Positions 1 to 9,083 are shown, counted from the stretch's first letter. The stretch is 64,000 bases of DNA from Pseudomonas sp. Q11 (GCF_024494355.1 NZ_JAKNQY010000015.1:93110-157109), one strand, 5' to 3'. The notes: generated from the sequence alone by a model not told the origin. Translations and numbers: made by a program.

Positions 1-2
1 CC

Positions 3-779
3 CGCGAATGGCAAGCCGCTGGCAAACTGAAAAACCGCAGCGCCTGGCTGCAGGACTGCCAGCAGCGCAAGGCCAGCCTGCAGCGCAAGACTCACTTCGA
101 CAACGTACCGGTCAAGCCCCAACGTGTGTACGAAGAAATGAACCAGGTGTTCGGCAAGGACACCTGCTACGTCAGCACCATCGGGCTGTCGCAGATCGCC
201 GGGGCGCAGTTCCTGCACGTCTACAAACCGCGCCACTGGATCAACTGCGGCCAGGCCGGCCCGTTGGGCTGGACCATCCCGGCGGCACTCGGGGTGGTCA
301 AGGCCGACCCGAATCGCAAGGTCGTGGCGTTGTCGGGCGACTATGACTTCCAGTTCATGATCGAAGAGCTGGCGGTAGGCGCGCAGTTCAAGCTGCCGTA
401 CATCCACGTGGTGGTGAACAACTCCTACCTGGGGTTGATCCGCCAGGCCCAGCGCGGATTCGACATGGACTACTGCGTGCAACTGTCCTTCGACAACCTC
501 AACGCGCCGGAACTCAACGGTTATGGCGTAGACCACGTCGCCGTGGCCGAGGGCCTGGGTTGCAAGGCGCTACGGGTGTTCGAACCGTCCGGCATCCAGC
601 CAGCATTGCGCAAGGCCCAAGAGCTGATCGAGGAATTCAAGGTGCCGGTGATCGTCGAGATCATCCTGGAACGGGTGACCAACATTTCCATGGGCACCGA
701 GATCAACGCCGTCAACGAATTCGAAGACCTGGCGCTGGTGGGCAACGATGCGCCGACAGCGATTTCGTTGCTCGATTGA
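3..779 (+). CDS. gcl: Glyoxylate carboligase (tartronate-semialdehyde synthase), 3' part
   Basis: The reading frame is open from the window edge, so only about the last 258 residues of a roughly 590-residue enzyme are visible. Gcl is a thiamine-diphosphate enzyme that joins two glyoxylates into tartronate semialdehyde and CO2. The visible part is the C-terminal cofactor-binding domain: the GDYDFQFMIEEL segment followed by VVVNNSYLGLIRQAQ fits the GD...NN cofactor/Mg motif of this superfamily. It is followed by hyi, glxR, a glycerate kinase gene and pykF on the same strand, the usual glyoxylate-to-glycerate operon, which settles the identity among the similar acetolactate-synthase-like enzymes. 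A REP pair separates it from hyi. Confidence 0.93.
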   Translation, partial: REWQAAGKLKNRSAWLQDCQQRKASLQRKTHFDNVPVKPQRVYEEMNQVFGKDTCYVSTIGLSQIAGAQFLHVYKPRHWINCGQAGPLGWTIPAALGVVKADPNRKVVALSGDYDFQFMIEELAVGAQFKLPYIHVVVNNSYLGLIRQAQRGFDMDYCVQLSFDNLNAPELNGYGVDHVAVAEGLGCKALRVFEPSGIQPALRKAQELIEEFKVPVIVEIILERVTNISMGTEINAVNEFEDLALVGNDAPTAISLLD

Positions 780-798
780 GCTAACCGTTGCTTGACCT

Positions 799-894
799 GT
801 AGGAGCTGCCGAAGGCTGCGATCTTTTGATCTTTCGCTTAACTCTCAAGTGTCGATAGAAAGATCGCAGCCTCGCTTCACTCGACAGCTCCTAC
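799..894. repeat. REP pair (GTAGGAGCTG family) between gcl and hyi
   Basis: An inverted pair with outer arms GTAGGAGCTG (799-808) and CAGCTCCTAC (885-894). The inner arms include GCTGCGATCTTT and AAAGATCGCAGC. The same family recurs at 44951-45037 and 53539-53640. It could fold into a long hairpin in the mRNA between the two genes. Confidence 0.85.
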
Positions 895-932
895 GGGTCA
901 GGACGCCATTAAATTTGTAGCAGGAGACCACC

Positions 933-1715
933 ATGCCGCGTTTCGCCGCCAACCTGTCCATGCTGTTCACCGAGCAGGATTTCCTCGCCCGCTTCGAAGC
1001 GGCCGCCAAGGCCGGTTTCACGGGTGTCGAATACCTGTTCCCTTATGACTACAGCTCCGCCGAGCTCAAGGCCTTGCTCGATGCCAACGGCCTGACCCAA
1101 GTGCTGTTCAACCTGCCGGCCGGCGACTGGGCCAAGGGCGAGCGCGGCATTGCCTGCCTGCCGGACCGGGTTGAAGAGTTCCGCTCGGGCGTCGACCTGG
1201 CGATCGCTTATGCCCAGGTGCTGGGCAACACTCAGGTCAACTGCCTGGCCGGGATTTGTCCGCAGAACTGCGACAACGCCCTGGTGGAGAAAACCTTCGT
1301 CGCCAACCTGAAATACGCCGCCGAGAAGCTGCAAGCCAAAGGCATCAAGCTGGTGATGGAAGCCATCAACACCCGTGACATTCCCGGTTTCTACCTGAAC
1401 AACACCGCCCAGGCCCTGTCGATCCGCGAGCAGGTGGGCAGCGCCAACCTGTTCCTGCAATACGACATCTACCACATGCAAATCATGGAAGGCGACCTGG
1501 CCCGGACCCTGTCGGCGCACCTGGGTCAGATCAACCATGTGCAACTGGCGGACAACCCGGGACGCAACGAGCCGGGCACTGGCGAGATCAACTATCGCTT
1601 CCTGTTCGAACACCTGGACCGCATCGGTTACCAGGGCTGGGTCGGTTGCGAATACAAGCCGCTGACCAGCACGGAAGCGGGCCTGGGCTGGCTGAAAAGC
1701 CATAACGCAATCTGA
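933..1715 (+). CDS. hyi: Hydroxypyruvate isomerase
   Basis: A 260-residue protein of the xylose-isomerase-like TIM barrel family, the usual length for Hyi. It interconverts hydroxypyruvate and tartronate semialdehyde in the cytoplasm. The start MPRFAANLSMLFTE is the family start, and a GGAG ribosome site lies just upstream (tagcaggagaccaccATG). Conserved segments are FTGVEYLFPYDY, VMEAINTRDIPGF, YDIYHMQIMEGD and GEINYRFLFEHLD, which carry the metal-binding acidic and histidine residues of this fold. It sits between gcl and glxR in the glyoxylate operon. Confidence 0.93.
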   Translation: MPRFAANLSMLFTEQDFLARFEAAAKAGFTGVEYLFPYDYSSAELKALLDANGLTQVLFNLPAGDWAKGERGIACLPDRVEEFRSGVDLAIAYAQVLGNTQVNCLAGICPQNCDNALVEKTFVANLKYAAEKLQAKGIKLVMEAINTRDIPGFYLNNTAQALSIREQVGSANLFLQYDIYHMQIMEGDLARTLSAHLGQINHVQLADNPGRNEPGTGEINYRFLFEHLDRIGYQGWVGCEYKPLTSTEAGLGWLKSHNAI

Positions 1716-1730
1716 CCCGATACGGCCTTT

Positions 1731-1841
1731 GTGGCGAGGGAGCTTGCTCCCGCTCGGCTGCGAAGCAGACGCATGATTTTTCACCCAACATGGATTTCTG
1801 GGGCCGCTTCGCGACCCAGCGGGAGCAAGCTCCCTCGCCAC
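1731..1841. repeat. REP pair (GTGGCGAGGGAGCTTGC family) between hyi and glxR
   Basis: Inverted copies: GTGGCGAGGGAGCTTGCTCC begins at 1731 and its reverse complement ends at 1841. The space between them holds a shorter CGGCTGCGAAGCAG-type palindrome. This is the second REP family of the window; other copies are at 9776, 19226, 53508, 55086 and 62007. Confidence 0.85.
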
Positions 1842-1878
1842 AGAGACCCGGGACATCTAAATAAGAGAGGATTTTCTC

Positions 1879-2769
1879 ATGGCTAAAATCGGATTCATCG
1901 GCACCGGCATCATGGGCCATCCCATGGCAATGAACCTGCAAAAGGCCGGACACAGCCTGTTCCTGAGTCAGCACCACGACCCGGCCCCCGCCGATCTGCT
2001 GGCCGGCGGCGCGGTGGCGCTGGCCAACCCGAAGGAAGTCGCCCAGGAAGCCGAGTTCATCATCGTCATGGTCCCGGACACCCCGCAGGTCGATGACGTG
2101 CTGTTTCGCGCCGATGGCGTGGCGGCCGGCGTGGGCGCGGGCAAGGTGGTCATCGACATGAGTTCGATCTCCCCCACCGCCACCAAGGCGTTCGCGGCCA
2201 AGATCAATGAAAAAGGCGCGCAATACCTCGATGCCCCCGTGTCCGGTGGTGAAGTCGGCGCCAAGGCCGCCACGCTGAGCATCATGGTCGGTGGCGACAG
2301 CGCCGCTTTCGAGCGCGCCCTGCCGCTGTTCCAGGCCATGGGCAAGAACATCACCCTGGTGGGCGGCAACGGCGACGGCCAGACCGCGAAAGTGGCGAAC
2401 CAGATTATCGTCGCGCTGAACATCCAGGCCGTGGCAGAAGCCATGCTGTTCGCCGCGAAAAACGGCGCCGATCCGGCCAAGGTTCGCGAAGCGCTGATGG
2501 GTGGTTTTGCCTCCTCGAAGATCCTGGAAGTACACGGCGAGCGCATGATCAAGGGCACCTTCGATCCGGGCTTCCGCATCAGCCTGCACCAGAAGGACCT
2601 GAACCTGGCCCTGCAAGGCGCCAAGGAGCTGAACATCAACCTGCCCAACACCGCCAACGCCCAGCAAGTGTTCAGCACCTGCGCGGCCATCGGCGGCAGC
2701 AACTGGGATCACTCGGCGCTGATCAAGGGCCTGGAGCACATGGCGAACTTCTCGATTCGCGATAACTGA
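1879..2769 (+). CDS. glxR: 2-hydroxy-3-oxopropionate (tartronate semialdehyde) reductase
   Basis: A 296-residue NAD(P)-dependent beta-hydroxyacid dehydrogenase that reduces tartronate semialdehyde to D-glycerate. The N-terminal dinucleotide motif GFIGTGIMGHPMA is at residues 5-17. The substrate segment DAPVSGGEVGA and the catalytic-lysine segment GQTAKVANQI follow, and the helical C-terminal domain has FRISLHQKDLNLAL. The ribosome site AAGAGAGGA precedes the ATG. Its place after hyi and before glycerate kinase distinguishes it from 3-hydroxyisobutyrate dehydrogenase, the closest alternative. Confidence 0.92.
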   Translation: MAKIGFIGTGIMGHPMAMNLQKAGHSLFLSQHHDPAPADLLAGGAVALANPKEVAQEAEFIIVMVPDTPQVDDVLFRADGVAAGVGAGKVVIDMSSISPTATKAFAAKINEKGAQYLDAPVSGGEVGAKAATLSIMVGGDSAAFERALPLFQAMGKNITLVGGNGDGQTAKVANQIIVALNIQAVAEAMLFAAKNGADPAKVREALMGGFASSKILEVHGERMIKGTFDPGFRISLHQKDLNLALQGAKELNINLPNTANAQQVFSTCAAIGGSNWDHSALIKGLEHMANFSIRDN

Positions 2770-2784
2770 CACGCCACAAAAACC

Positions 2785-2874
2785 TGTGGGAGCGAGCCTG
2801 CTCGCGATAGCGGACACACAGTCGACATTGCGGCTGGAGGTCAGGCCCTCATCGCGAGCAGGCTCGCTCCCACA
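2785..2874. repeat. REP pair (GTGGGAGCGAGCCTGCTCGCGAT family)
   Basis: One copy at 2785-2808 and its reverse complement at 2851-2874, between glxR and the glycerate kinase gene. This is the most frequent REP family here; further copies are at 5622, 31768, 33602 and 48264. Confidence 0.85.
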
Positions 2875-2919
2875 GGGAATCGAGTTGCTTCATCCAATAA
2901 TAAAAATCGGGAGTCCGCC

Positions 2920-4200
2920 ATGTCGGTCGATCCGCAACAACTGCTGCGCGAGCTGTTTGCCACAGCCATCGACGCGGCCCATCCGCAGCATGTCCTTGAA
3001 CAGTATCTGCCCAGCGACCGCCGCGGCCGGGTGATCGTCATCGGCGCCGGTAAGGCGGCCGCGGCGATGGCGCAGGTGGTCGAGCGCTGCTGGCAGGGCG
3101 ACGTCACTGGTTTGGTAGTGACCCGCTACGGCCATGGCGCGCCCTGCCAGAAGATCGAAGTAGTGGAAGCTGCTCACCCGGTACCTGATGCGGCGGGCCT
3201 GGCGGTGGCCCAACGGGTGCTGGAGCTGGTCAGCAACCTTGACGAAGACGACCGGGTGATTTTCCTGCTGTCCGGCGGAGGCTCGGCGCTGCTGGCGCTG
3301 CCGGCAGCTGGCATCACCCTGGCCGACAAGCAATCGATCAACAAGGCGTTGCTCAAGTCCGGCGCCACCATCGGCGAGATGAATTGCGTGCGCAAACATC
3401 TCTCGGCAATCAAGGGCGGGCGCCTGGGCAAGGCCTGCTGGCCGGCGACGGTCTACACCTACGCGATTTCCGATGTGCCCGGTGACCTCGCCACGGTCAT
3501 CGCCTCCGGCCCCACCGTGGCCGACCCCAGTACATCAGCCGAAGCGCTGGCAATCCTCAAGCGCTACAACATTGAAATACCGGCCGCGGTGCGCAACTGG
3601 TTGCTAAGCCCGGAATCGGAAACCGTCAAACCCGGCGACCCGAGCCTGGCCCGCAGTCACTTCCAATTGATCGCCCGCCCCCAGCAATCACTGGAAGCGG
3701 CGGCGGTGAAAGCCCGCCAGGCCGGTTTCAGCCCGTTGATCCTCGGCGACCTGGAAGGCGAATCCCGGGAAGTGGCCAAAGTCCACGCCGGTATCGCTCG
3801 GCAAATCGCTCTGCACGGCCAGCCTCTGGCGGCGCCATGCGTGATCCTCTCCGGCGGCGAAACCACGGTCACCGTGCGCGGCAATGGCCGGGGCGGACGC
3901 AACGCAGAATTCCTGCTCAGTCTGACTGACAGCCTCAAGGGTCATCCCGGCATCTACGCACTGGCCGGCGACACGGACGGCATCGACGGTTCCGAAGACA
4001 ACGCCGGCGCCATCATGACCCCGGACAGTTATCGCCGTGCCGCCGAACTGGGCCTGAGCGCCAGCGACGAGCTGGACAACAACAACGGCTACGGCTATTT
4101 CGCCGCGCTGGATGCGTTGATCGTCACCGAGCCGACGCGCACCAACGTCAACGACTTTCGCGCCATCCTGATTCTTGAGAACCCCAAACATGACGCCTGA
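2920..4200 (+). CDS. ttuD: Glycerate kinase (MOFRL family; TtuD-type)
   Basis: A 426-residue protein of the glycerate-2-kinase/MOFRL family, often annotated hydroxypyruvate reductase TtuD. The likely role is ATP-dependent phosphorylation of D-glycerate to 2-phosphoglycerate. Visible marks are VIVIGAGKAAAAMAQ near residue 40, the glycine-rich LLSGGGSALLALP and the C-terminal MOFRL region LSGGETTVTVRGNGRGGRNAEF with GDTDGIDG. The ribosome site CGGGAG is just before the ATG. It overlaps the next gene, pykF, by 11 bases, so both are translated from one message. If the product is 2-phosphoglycerate, enolase and the adjacent pyruvate kinase would complete the path to pyruvate. Confidence 0.88.
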   Translation: MSVDPQQLLRELFATAIDAAHPQHVLEQYLPSDRRGRVIVIGAGKAAAAMAQVVERCWQGDVTGLVVTRYGHGAPCQKIEVVEAAHPVPDAAGLAVAQRVLELVSNLDEDDRVIFLLSGGGSALLALPAAGITLADKQSINKALLKSGATIGEMNCVRKHLSAIKGGRLGKACWPATVYTYAISDVPGDLATVIASGPTVADPSTSAEALAILKRYNIEIPAAVRNWLLSPESETVKPGDPSLARSHFQLIARPQQSLEAAAVKARQAGFSPLILGDLEGESREVAKVHAGIARQIALHGQPLAAPCVILSGGETTVTVRGNGRGGRNAEFLLSLTDSLKGHPGIYALAGDTDGIDGSEDNAGAIMTPDSYRRAAELGLSASDELDNNNGYGYFAALDALIVTEPTRTNVNDFRAILILENPKHDA

Positions 4201-5605
4201 TAAAAAGGTCAAGATCCTCGCGACCCTCGGCCCCGCTACCCGTGGGATCGATGACATCCGTGAACTGGTGCAGGCCGGTGTGAATATTTTCCGCCTGAAC
4301 TTCAGCCACGGCGAACATGCCGACCACGCCCAGCGTTACCAGTGGATTCGTGAAGTCGAGCAGCAGCTCAACTACCCACTGGGCATTCTGATGGACTTGC
4401 AGGGTCCGAAACTGCGCGTGGGCACATTCGCCGACGGCAAAGTGCTGCTGCAACGCGGCCAGGCCCTGCGCCTGGATCTGGACGCCACGCCCGGCGATGA
4501 ACAACGGGTCAACCTGCCCCACCCACAGATCATCGAGGCCCTGGAGCCCGGCATGGACCTGCTGCTGGACGACGGCAAGCTGCGCCTGCGTGTGACCGCC
4601 AAGCATGCCGATGCCATCGACACCCAAGTGCTCAACGGCGGCGAACTGTCGGACCGCAAAGGCGTGAATGTGCCCCAGGCCGTGCTCGACATGAGCCCGC
4701 TGACCGCCAAGGATCGTCGCGACTTGAGCTTTGGCCTGGAGTTGGGCGTGGACTGGGTGGCGCTGTCGTTCGTGCAGCGCCCCGAGGACATCCGCGAGGC
4801 ACGTGCGTTGATTGGCGACAAGGCATTCCTGATGGCCAAGATCGAGAAACCGTCGGCGGTGACCCAGCTTCGGGAGATCGCCGAACTGAGCGACGCGATC
4901 ATGGTTGCCCGGGGTGACTTGGGTGTCGAAGTGCCGGCCGAAAGCGTGCCGCAGATCCAGAAGAACATCATCGGCACCTGCCGCGCGCTCGGCAAACCGG
5001 TGGTGGTGGCGACCCAGATGCTCGAATCCATGCGTTTTTCTCCCGCACCCACCCGAGCCGAAGTCACCGACGTGGCCAACGCCGTGGCTGAAGGGGCCGA
5101 TGCGGTGATGCTGTCGGCGGAAACTGCCTCCGGCGATTACCCCCTCGAAGCGGTGCAGATGATGAGCAAGATCATCCGCCAGGTGGAGAACGGCCCGGAT
5201 TACCAGGCGCAGTTGGATGTCAGCCGGCCGAAAGCCGAAGCCACGGCGTCGGACGCCATCAGTTGCGCGATCCGTCGTATCAGCAACGTACTGCCGGTGG
5301 CGGTGCTGGTGAACTACAGCGAATCAGGCAGCTCCAGCCTGCGGGCGGCGCGGGAGCGACCGACGGTGCCGATCCTCAACCTCACACCCAACCTGCAGGC
5401 GGCCCGCCGCTTGACCGTGGCCTGGGGCGTGCATTCGGTGGTCAACGATCGGCTGCGGCAGGTGGATGAGGTGTGCTCCACCGCCCTGGAAATCGCCCAG
5501 GCCCAGGGCATGGCCCAGCGCGGCGATACCCTGCTGATCACGGCCGGCGTGCCGTTCGGGCAGCCGGGGTCGACCAATTCGTTGCGCATTGAGACCCTAA
5601 TCTAG
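4190..5605 (+). CDS. pykF: Pyruvate kinase
   Basis: A 471-residue pyruvate kinase, close to the usual 470. It converts phosphoenolpyruvate and ADP to pyruvate and ATP. Signature parts are VKILATLGPATR, NFSHGEHADH, the active-site segment FLMAKIEKPSAV, MVARGDLGVEVP and ATQMLESM. The ATG at 4190 lies inside the last codons of the glycerate kinase gene (stop 4198-4200). The upstream in-frame TTG at 4175 is less likely because the family starts at MTPDKKVKI. Its position as the fifth gene of the glyoxylate operon suggests an isozyme devoted to carbon arriving from glyoxylate; that is inference. Confidence 0.94.
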   Translation: MTPDKKVKILATLGPATRGIDDIRELVQAGVNIFRLNFSHGEHADHAQRYQWIREVEQQLNYPLGILMDLQGPKLRVGTFADGKVLLQRGQALRLDLDATPGDEQRVNLPHPQIIEALEPGMDLLLDDGKLRLRVTAKHADAIDTQVLNGGELSDRKGVNVPQAVLDMSPLTAKDRRDLSFGLELGVDWVALSFVQRPEDIREARALIGDKAFLMAKIEKPSAVTQLREIAELSDAIMVARGDLGVEVPAESVPQIQKNIIGTCRALGKPVVVATQMLESMRFSPAPTRAEVTDVANAVAEGADAVMLSAETASGDYPLEAVQMMSKIIRQVENGPDYQAQLDVSRPKAEATASDAISCAIRRISNVLPVAVLVNYSESGSSSLRAARERPTVPILNLTPNLQAARRLTVAWGVHSVVNDRLRQVDEVCSTALEIAQAQGMAQRGDTLLITAGVPFGQPGSTNSLRIETLI

Positions 5606-5621
5606 CGCCTGTATCGGCCTC

Positions 5622-5696
5622 ATCGCGAGCAGGCTCGCTCCCACAGGGGTTTTGTGAACACCACAGATCCAGTGTGGGAGCGAGCCTGCTCGCGAT
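5622..5696. repeat. REP pair after pykF
   Basis: ATCGCGAGCAGGCTCGCTCC starts at 5622 and the inverse copy ends at 5696, 32 bases before the urea transporter start. The copies are arranged tail to tail and probably form a hairpin in the pykF 3' region. Confidence 0.85.
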
Positions 5697-5728
5697 GAAA
5701 CCTACCCGGTCCATCAGACATACCAACC

Positions 5729-6631
5729 ATGCCCAACACCCACTGCCCCGACTGGGCCACCGCCCTGCTCAACGGTTTCAGCCAGATTTTCCTCCAGCGT
5801 CATCCGCTGTGCGGTCTGTTGTGCCTGCTGGCGATTCTCTTCACCGCACCCGCCTTGTTTGGCGGTGCGTTGCTTGGCGGCGTGGCCGGGTTGCTCACCG
5901 CCCAGCGGCGCGGTTACGCCAAGGTTGATCGACAGGCCGGACTGTTCAGTTACAACGGCATCCTGCTGGGCCTGCTATTGAGTCTCGCGTTACCTTGGTC
6001 AGCCGTGTTGCCGCCATTGATTATTGCCAGCGGCGGTCTCAGCGCGATGTTGACTCAGCAGTGGCTCAAGCGCAGCCGTGGCCCGCAGTGCCTGCCCGTC
6101 TACACCACGCCGTTCGTGGCATTGGGTTGGTTGCTGCTGAGCGTCGCCCCGGCACAGTCGTCGCCCGTTTCGGTTGAAATGACGATGCCCCATTTGCTGG
6201 CCGCTTATTGGAGCGGACTGGGTCAGGTCATGTTTCTCGACCAGCCATTAGCCGGTGCGCTGATCGCTGTGGGATTGTTGATTGCCAACCCACGTGCCGC
6301 CGGTTGGGCGATGCTGGGGTCAGCCGCAGGCCTGGCATTCTCCCTGCTGCATCACGACACCGCCCAAGCCCTGTCGGGACTCGGCGGCTATAACCCAGCC
6401 CTGGCGGCACTGGCCCTCAGCCAACAACGCCACCTGCGATGGTTGCCGCTGGCGGGTATCGTGCTCACAGTCATGCTCACACCGGGTTTTCTCGCCTTCG
6501 GCCTGGCGCCGCTGACCGCGCCCTTCATCCTGGCCTGCTGGCTGGTTCACGCCACGAAACGGGTGTGGCAGCAGGCCAGTCTCGACACTGCGCCTTGCGC
6601 TTTGCGGGGCAATCACCCTAGGCTTCGCTGA
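5729..6631 (+). CDS. Urea transporter (UT/Yut family)
   Basis: A 300-residue, very hydrophobic inner-membrane protein with about ten membrane segments. The segment GLFSYNGILLGLLLSLAL and the second-half repeat LSGLGGYNPALAALAL match the internal pseudo-repeat (N-G / N-P-A-L) of urea-channel proteins. The ATG follows the REP pair closely and lacks a strong ribosome site. It follows the glyoxylate operon, and allantoin breakdown further on in the window yields glyoxylate plus urea, so the neighbourhood fits urea movement. Direction of transport cannot be read from the sequence. Confidence 0.8.
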   Translation: MPNTHCPDWATALLNGFSQIFLQRHPLCGLLCLLAILFTAPALFGGALLGGVAGLLTAQRRGYAKVDRQAGLFSYNGILLGLLLSLALPWSAVLPPLIIASGGLSAMLTQQWLKRSRGPQCLPVYTTPFVALGWLLLSVAPAQSSPVSVEMTMPHLLAAYWSGLGQVMFLDQPLAGALIAVGLLIANPRAAGWAMLGSAAGLAFSLLHHDTAQALSGLGGYNPALAALALSQQRHLRWLPLAGIVLTVMLTPGFLAFGLAPLTAPFILACWLVHATKRVWQQASLDTAPCALRGNHPRLR

Positions 6632-6652
6632 CTATTGGTTCAGGCGAACGTT

Positions 6653-7477
6653 ATGGATAGCAACAACTGGCGTGAACGCCTCTACGTGATCATTTTCCAG
6701 ACCGACACCGTGGCCGGCCGACGCTTCGACAGCACACTGCTGTTGATCATCCTCGCCAGCCTGGTGATCGTGATGCTCGACAGCATCGACAGCATTCACC
6801 AGAACTACGCCCCCCTGCTGGCCGCCATGGAATGGGGGTTTACCTTCATCTTCATCGTCGAATACGGCCTGCGCCTGTATTGCTCGCCCAAGCCCCTGCG
6901 CTATGCATTCAGCTTCTACGGCCTGGTGGACTTACTGGCGATCGTGCCCGGGGTTCTGGCGCTGTATTACAGCGACGCCCAGTATCTGCTGATCGTTCGC
7001 ATCATTCGCATGCTGCGGATTTTCCGCGTGCTCAAGCTCAGCCCTTATCTCAAGCAAGCCAACTACCTGATGGCGGCGCTGCGGGGGAGCAAGCAGAAAA
7101 TCATCGTGTTCCTGGTCAGCGTATCGACCCTGGTGACCGTATTCGGCACCTTGATGTACGTCATCGAAGGCCCCGCGAATGGCTTCACCAGCATTCCCAA
7201 AGGCATCTATTGGGCCATCGTGACGTTGACCACCGTGGGCTTTGGCGACATCGTGCCCAAGACGCCATTGGGCCAGGTGGTTTCGTCCCTGGTGATGATC
7301 ACCGGTTACTCGATCATCGCCGTGCCGACAGGCATTTTCACCGCTGAACTGGCCACGGCCATGCGCGGCGCCGACCAACTCAAGCATGATTGTCCAGTCT
7401 GCAGTAAAAACAACCACGATCATGGCGCTGCTTTCTGCTCCCGTTGCGGCAATGCATTGTTCAAGAAACTGGAATAG
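6653..7477 (+). CDS. Voltage-gated potassium channel protein with C-terminal zinc ribbon
   Basis: A 274-residue ion-transport protein with six membrane segments. The S4-like stretch RIIRMLRIFRVLKLSPYLK carries regularly spaced arginines, and the selectivity filter is TVGFGD in the pore loop, typical of K+ channels. The ATG at 6653 (MDSNNWRERLYVI) is chosen over the in-frame TTG at 6635. The last 30 residues hold two CxxC pairs, CPVC and CSRC, spaced like a small zinc ribbon. That tail is not part of the minimal channel and may be regulatory. Confidence 0.88.
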   Translation: MDSNNWRERLYVIIFQTDTVAGRRFDSTLLLIILASLVIVMLDSIDSIHQNYAPLLAAMEWGFTFIFIVEYGLRLYCSPKPLRYAFSFYGLVDLLAIVPGVLALYYSDAQYLLIVRIIRMLRIFRVLKLSPYLKQANYLMAALRGSKQKIIVFLVSVSTLVTVFGTLMYVIEGPANGFTSIPKGIYWAIVTLTTVGFGDIVPKTPLGQVVSSLVMITGYSIIAVPTGIFTAELATAMRGADQLKHDCPVCSKNNHDHGAAFCSRCGNALFKKLE

Positions 7478-7622
7478 GCAAGGCACTTTCAATATTCACT
7501 GACCCTTGAGGCTGCCTCCATCATCAATGACAAGCATGTCGGATATCAGCCACAAAGCCTGTTCCAGAGCCCGCTAACTCTTTAGCCTCACGCCACTCTT
7601 TCCATTCACTGACGAGATCGCC

Positions 7623-8828
7623 ATGAGTGCCCACTCACCCACCTCGCCCGCCAGCACCAGCCTGACTCGCGGCATGGTCCTGCTGTTTGCCTTTTGCTGC
7701 GGCGCCATCGTTGCCAACATCTACTACGCCCAGCCCATCATCGAACTGATCGCGCCCGACGTCGGCCTGAGCAGCACCATGGCCAGCCTGATCGTCTCGC
7801 TGACCCAAATCGGCTATGCCCTGGGCCTGTTTTTCCTGGTGCCATTGGGGGACCTGCTGGAAAATCGCCGCCTGATGATCCTCACCACCGTTGTGGCGAT
7901 TGCCAGTCTGTTGGCGGCAGCGTTCACTGAACAGCCGAACGTGTTCCTGCTGGTTTCGCTCCTGGTAGGGTTCAGTTCGGTATCGGTGCAAGTCCTGATC
8001 CCGCTGGCCGCGCACTTGGCGCCGGAAGAGTCCAGAGGGCGGGTCGTGGGCGGGATCATGGGCGGCCTGCTGCTGGGGATCCTGCTGGCGCGACCGATCT
8101 CAAGCGTGGTGGCCGATCACTTCGGCTGGCGGGCAATGTTCATGATCGCCGCCGCCTTGATGGCGGCGATCAGCATCGTCCTGGCATTGACCGTGCCCAA
8201 GCGCCAACCCGACCATAGCGCCTCTTATGGCCAACTGCTGGGCTCGCTCGGCACCTTGTTGCGCCAGCAGCCGCTGTTGCGCCAACGAGCCTTTTACCAG
8301 GCCTGCATGTTCGCCACCTTCAGCCTGTTCTGGACCGCCGTGCCGCTGGAGCTGTCGCGCAATCACGGTCTGTCGCAAACTGAAATCGCCCTGTTCGCCC
8401 TGGTCGGTGCCATTGGCGCCATCGCCGCGCCCATTGCCGGTCGCCTGGCGGATGCCGGACATACCCGCATCGCTTCGCTGCTGGCAATGCTGTTGGCCAG
8501 CCTGAGTTTTCTGCCAGCGTTCATCCATCCGCTCTACAGCGTCATTGGCCTGGCCGTTACGGGTGTGGTGCTGGATTTCTGCGTGCAGATGAACATGGTC
8601 CTGGGCCAGCGCACCATCTACGCCCTCGATGCCAAAAGCCGCAGTCGTCTCAATGCGCTGTACATGACCAGCATCTTCATCGGCGGCGCGTTTGGTTCAT
8701 CGATTGCCAGCGCGGTGTACGAACATGGCGGCTGGTTGTGGGTGGTGATCATCGGCAGTGCTTTCCCGCTGATGGCCTTGCTGAGTTTCCTCAGCGCCTC
8801 GAAAAAACACTCATTGGCGACGGCCTGA
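7623..8828 (+). CDS. MFS transporter (drug/sugar exporter type)
   Basis: A 401-residue major facilitator protein with about twelve membrane segments. The motif between segments 2 and 3 is present as GDLLENRRLM, and CGAIVANIYYAQPIIELIAPD in the first helix is typical of the YnfM/YgaY-like exporters. The substrate cannot be told. It is a single gene, preceded by 145 bases without coding sequence and followed by a short minus-strand gene. Confidence 0.88.
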   Translation: MSAHSPTSPASTSLTRGMVLLFAFCCGAIVANIYYAQPIIELIAPDVGLSSTMASLIVSLTQIGYALGLFFLVPLGDLLENRRLMILTTVVAIASLLAAAFTEQPNVFLLVSLLVGFSSVSVQVLIPLAAHLAPEESRGRVVGGIMGGLLLGILLARPISSVVADHFGWRAMFMIAAALMAAISIVLALTVPKRQPDHSASYGQLLGSLGTLLRQQPLLRQRAFYQACMFATFSLFWTAVPLELSRNHGLSQTEIALFALVGAIGAIAAPIAGRLADAGHTRIASLLAMLLASLSFLPAFIHPLYSVIGLAVTGVVLDFCVQMNMVLGQRTIYALDAKSRSRLNALYMTSIFIGGAFGSSIASAVYEHGGWLWVVIIGSAFPLMALLSFLSASKKHSLATA

Positions 8829-8891
8829 TACCGTCGCGGCAGGCTTTGAATGCCCGGCGGCCGAGGCCTGCCGGGCACCTTCAAAAAGCGG

Positions 8892-9083
8892 TCAGATCCG
8901 CACGTTACCTCGCGGCCCGGCAATCGCCCAGATGATCAGGCCCAGCACTGGCAACAGAAGAATCAACAGCACCCACAGGACTTTCGCCCCCGTTCCCGCG
9001 CCACTCTTGAGCACATTGATGATCGCCCAGATATCGAGCGCCAGAATGATCAGGCCAATCAGGCCGTTGAAGGTGGAACCCAT
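8892..9083 (-). CDS. Small membrane protein, PLDc_N-type
   Basis: A 63-residue protein made of two membrane helices (LIGLIILALDIWAIINVL and VLWVLLILLLPVLGLIIWAIAGPRG). The W-x-x-x-x-LLPVLGLIIW-G-P-R ending is the pattern of the short N-terminal domain also found in cardiolipin synthases. Here it stands alone. The start is the ATG at 9083, which has GGGAG upstream; the longer frame begins without a good ribosome site. Function unknown. Confidence 0.75.
   Translation of the reverse strand: MGSTFNGLIGLIILALDIWAIINVLKSGAGTGAKVLWVLLILLLPVLGLIIWAIAGPRGNVRI

Noticed and set aside
1588..2817. Long minus-strand open frame of 409 codons opposite hyi and glxR.
   Set aside because: It covers two real genes and a REP pair on the other strand, and its translation has no recognisable domain.
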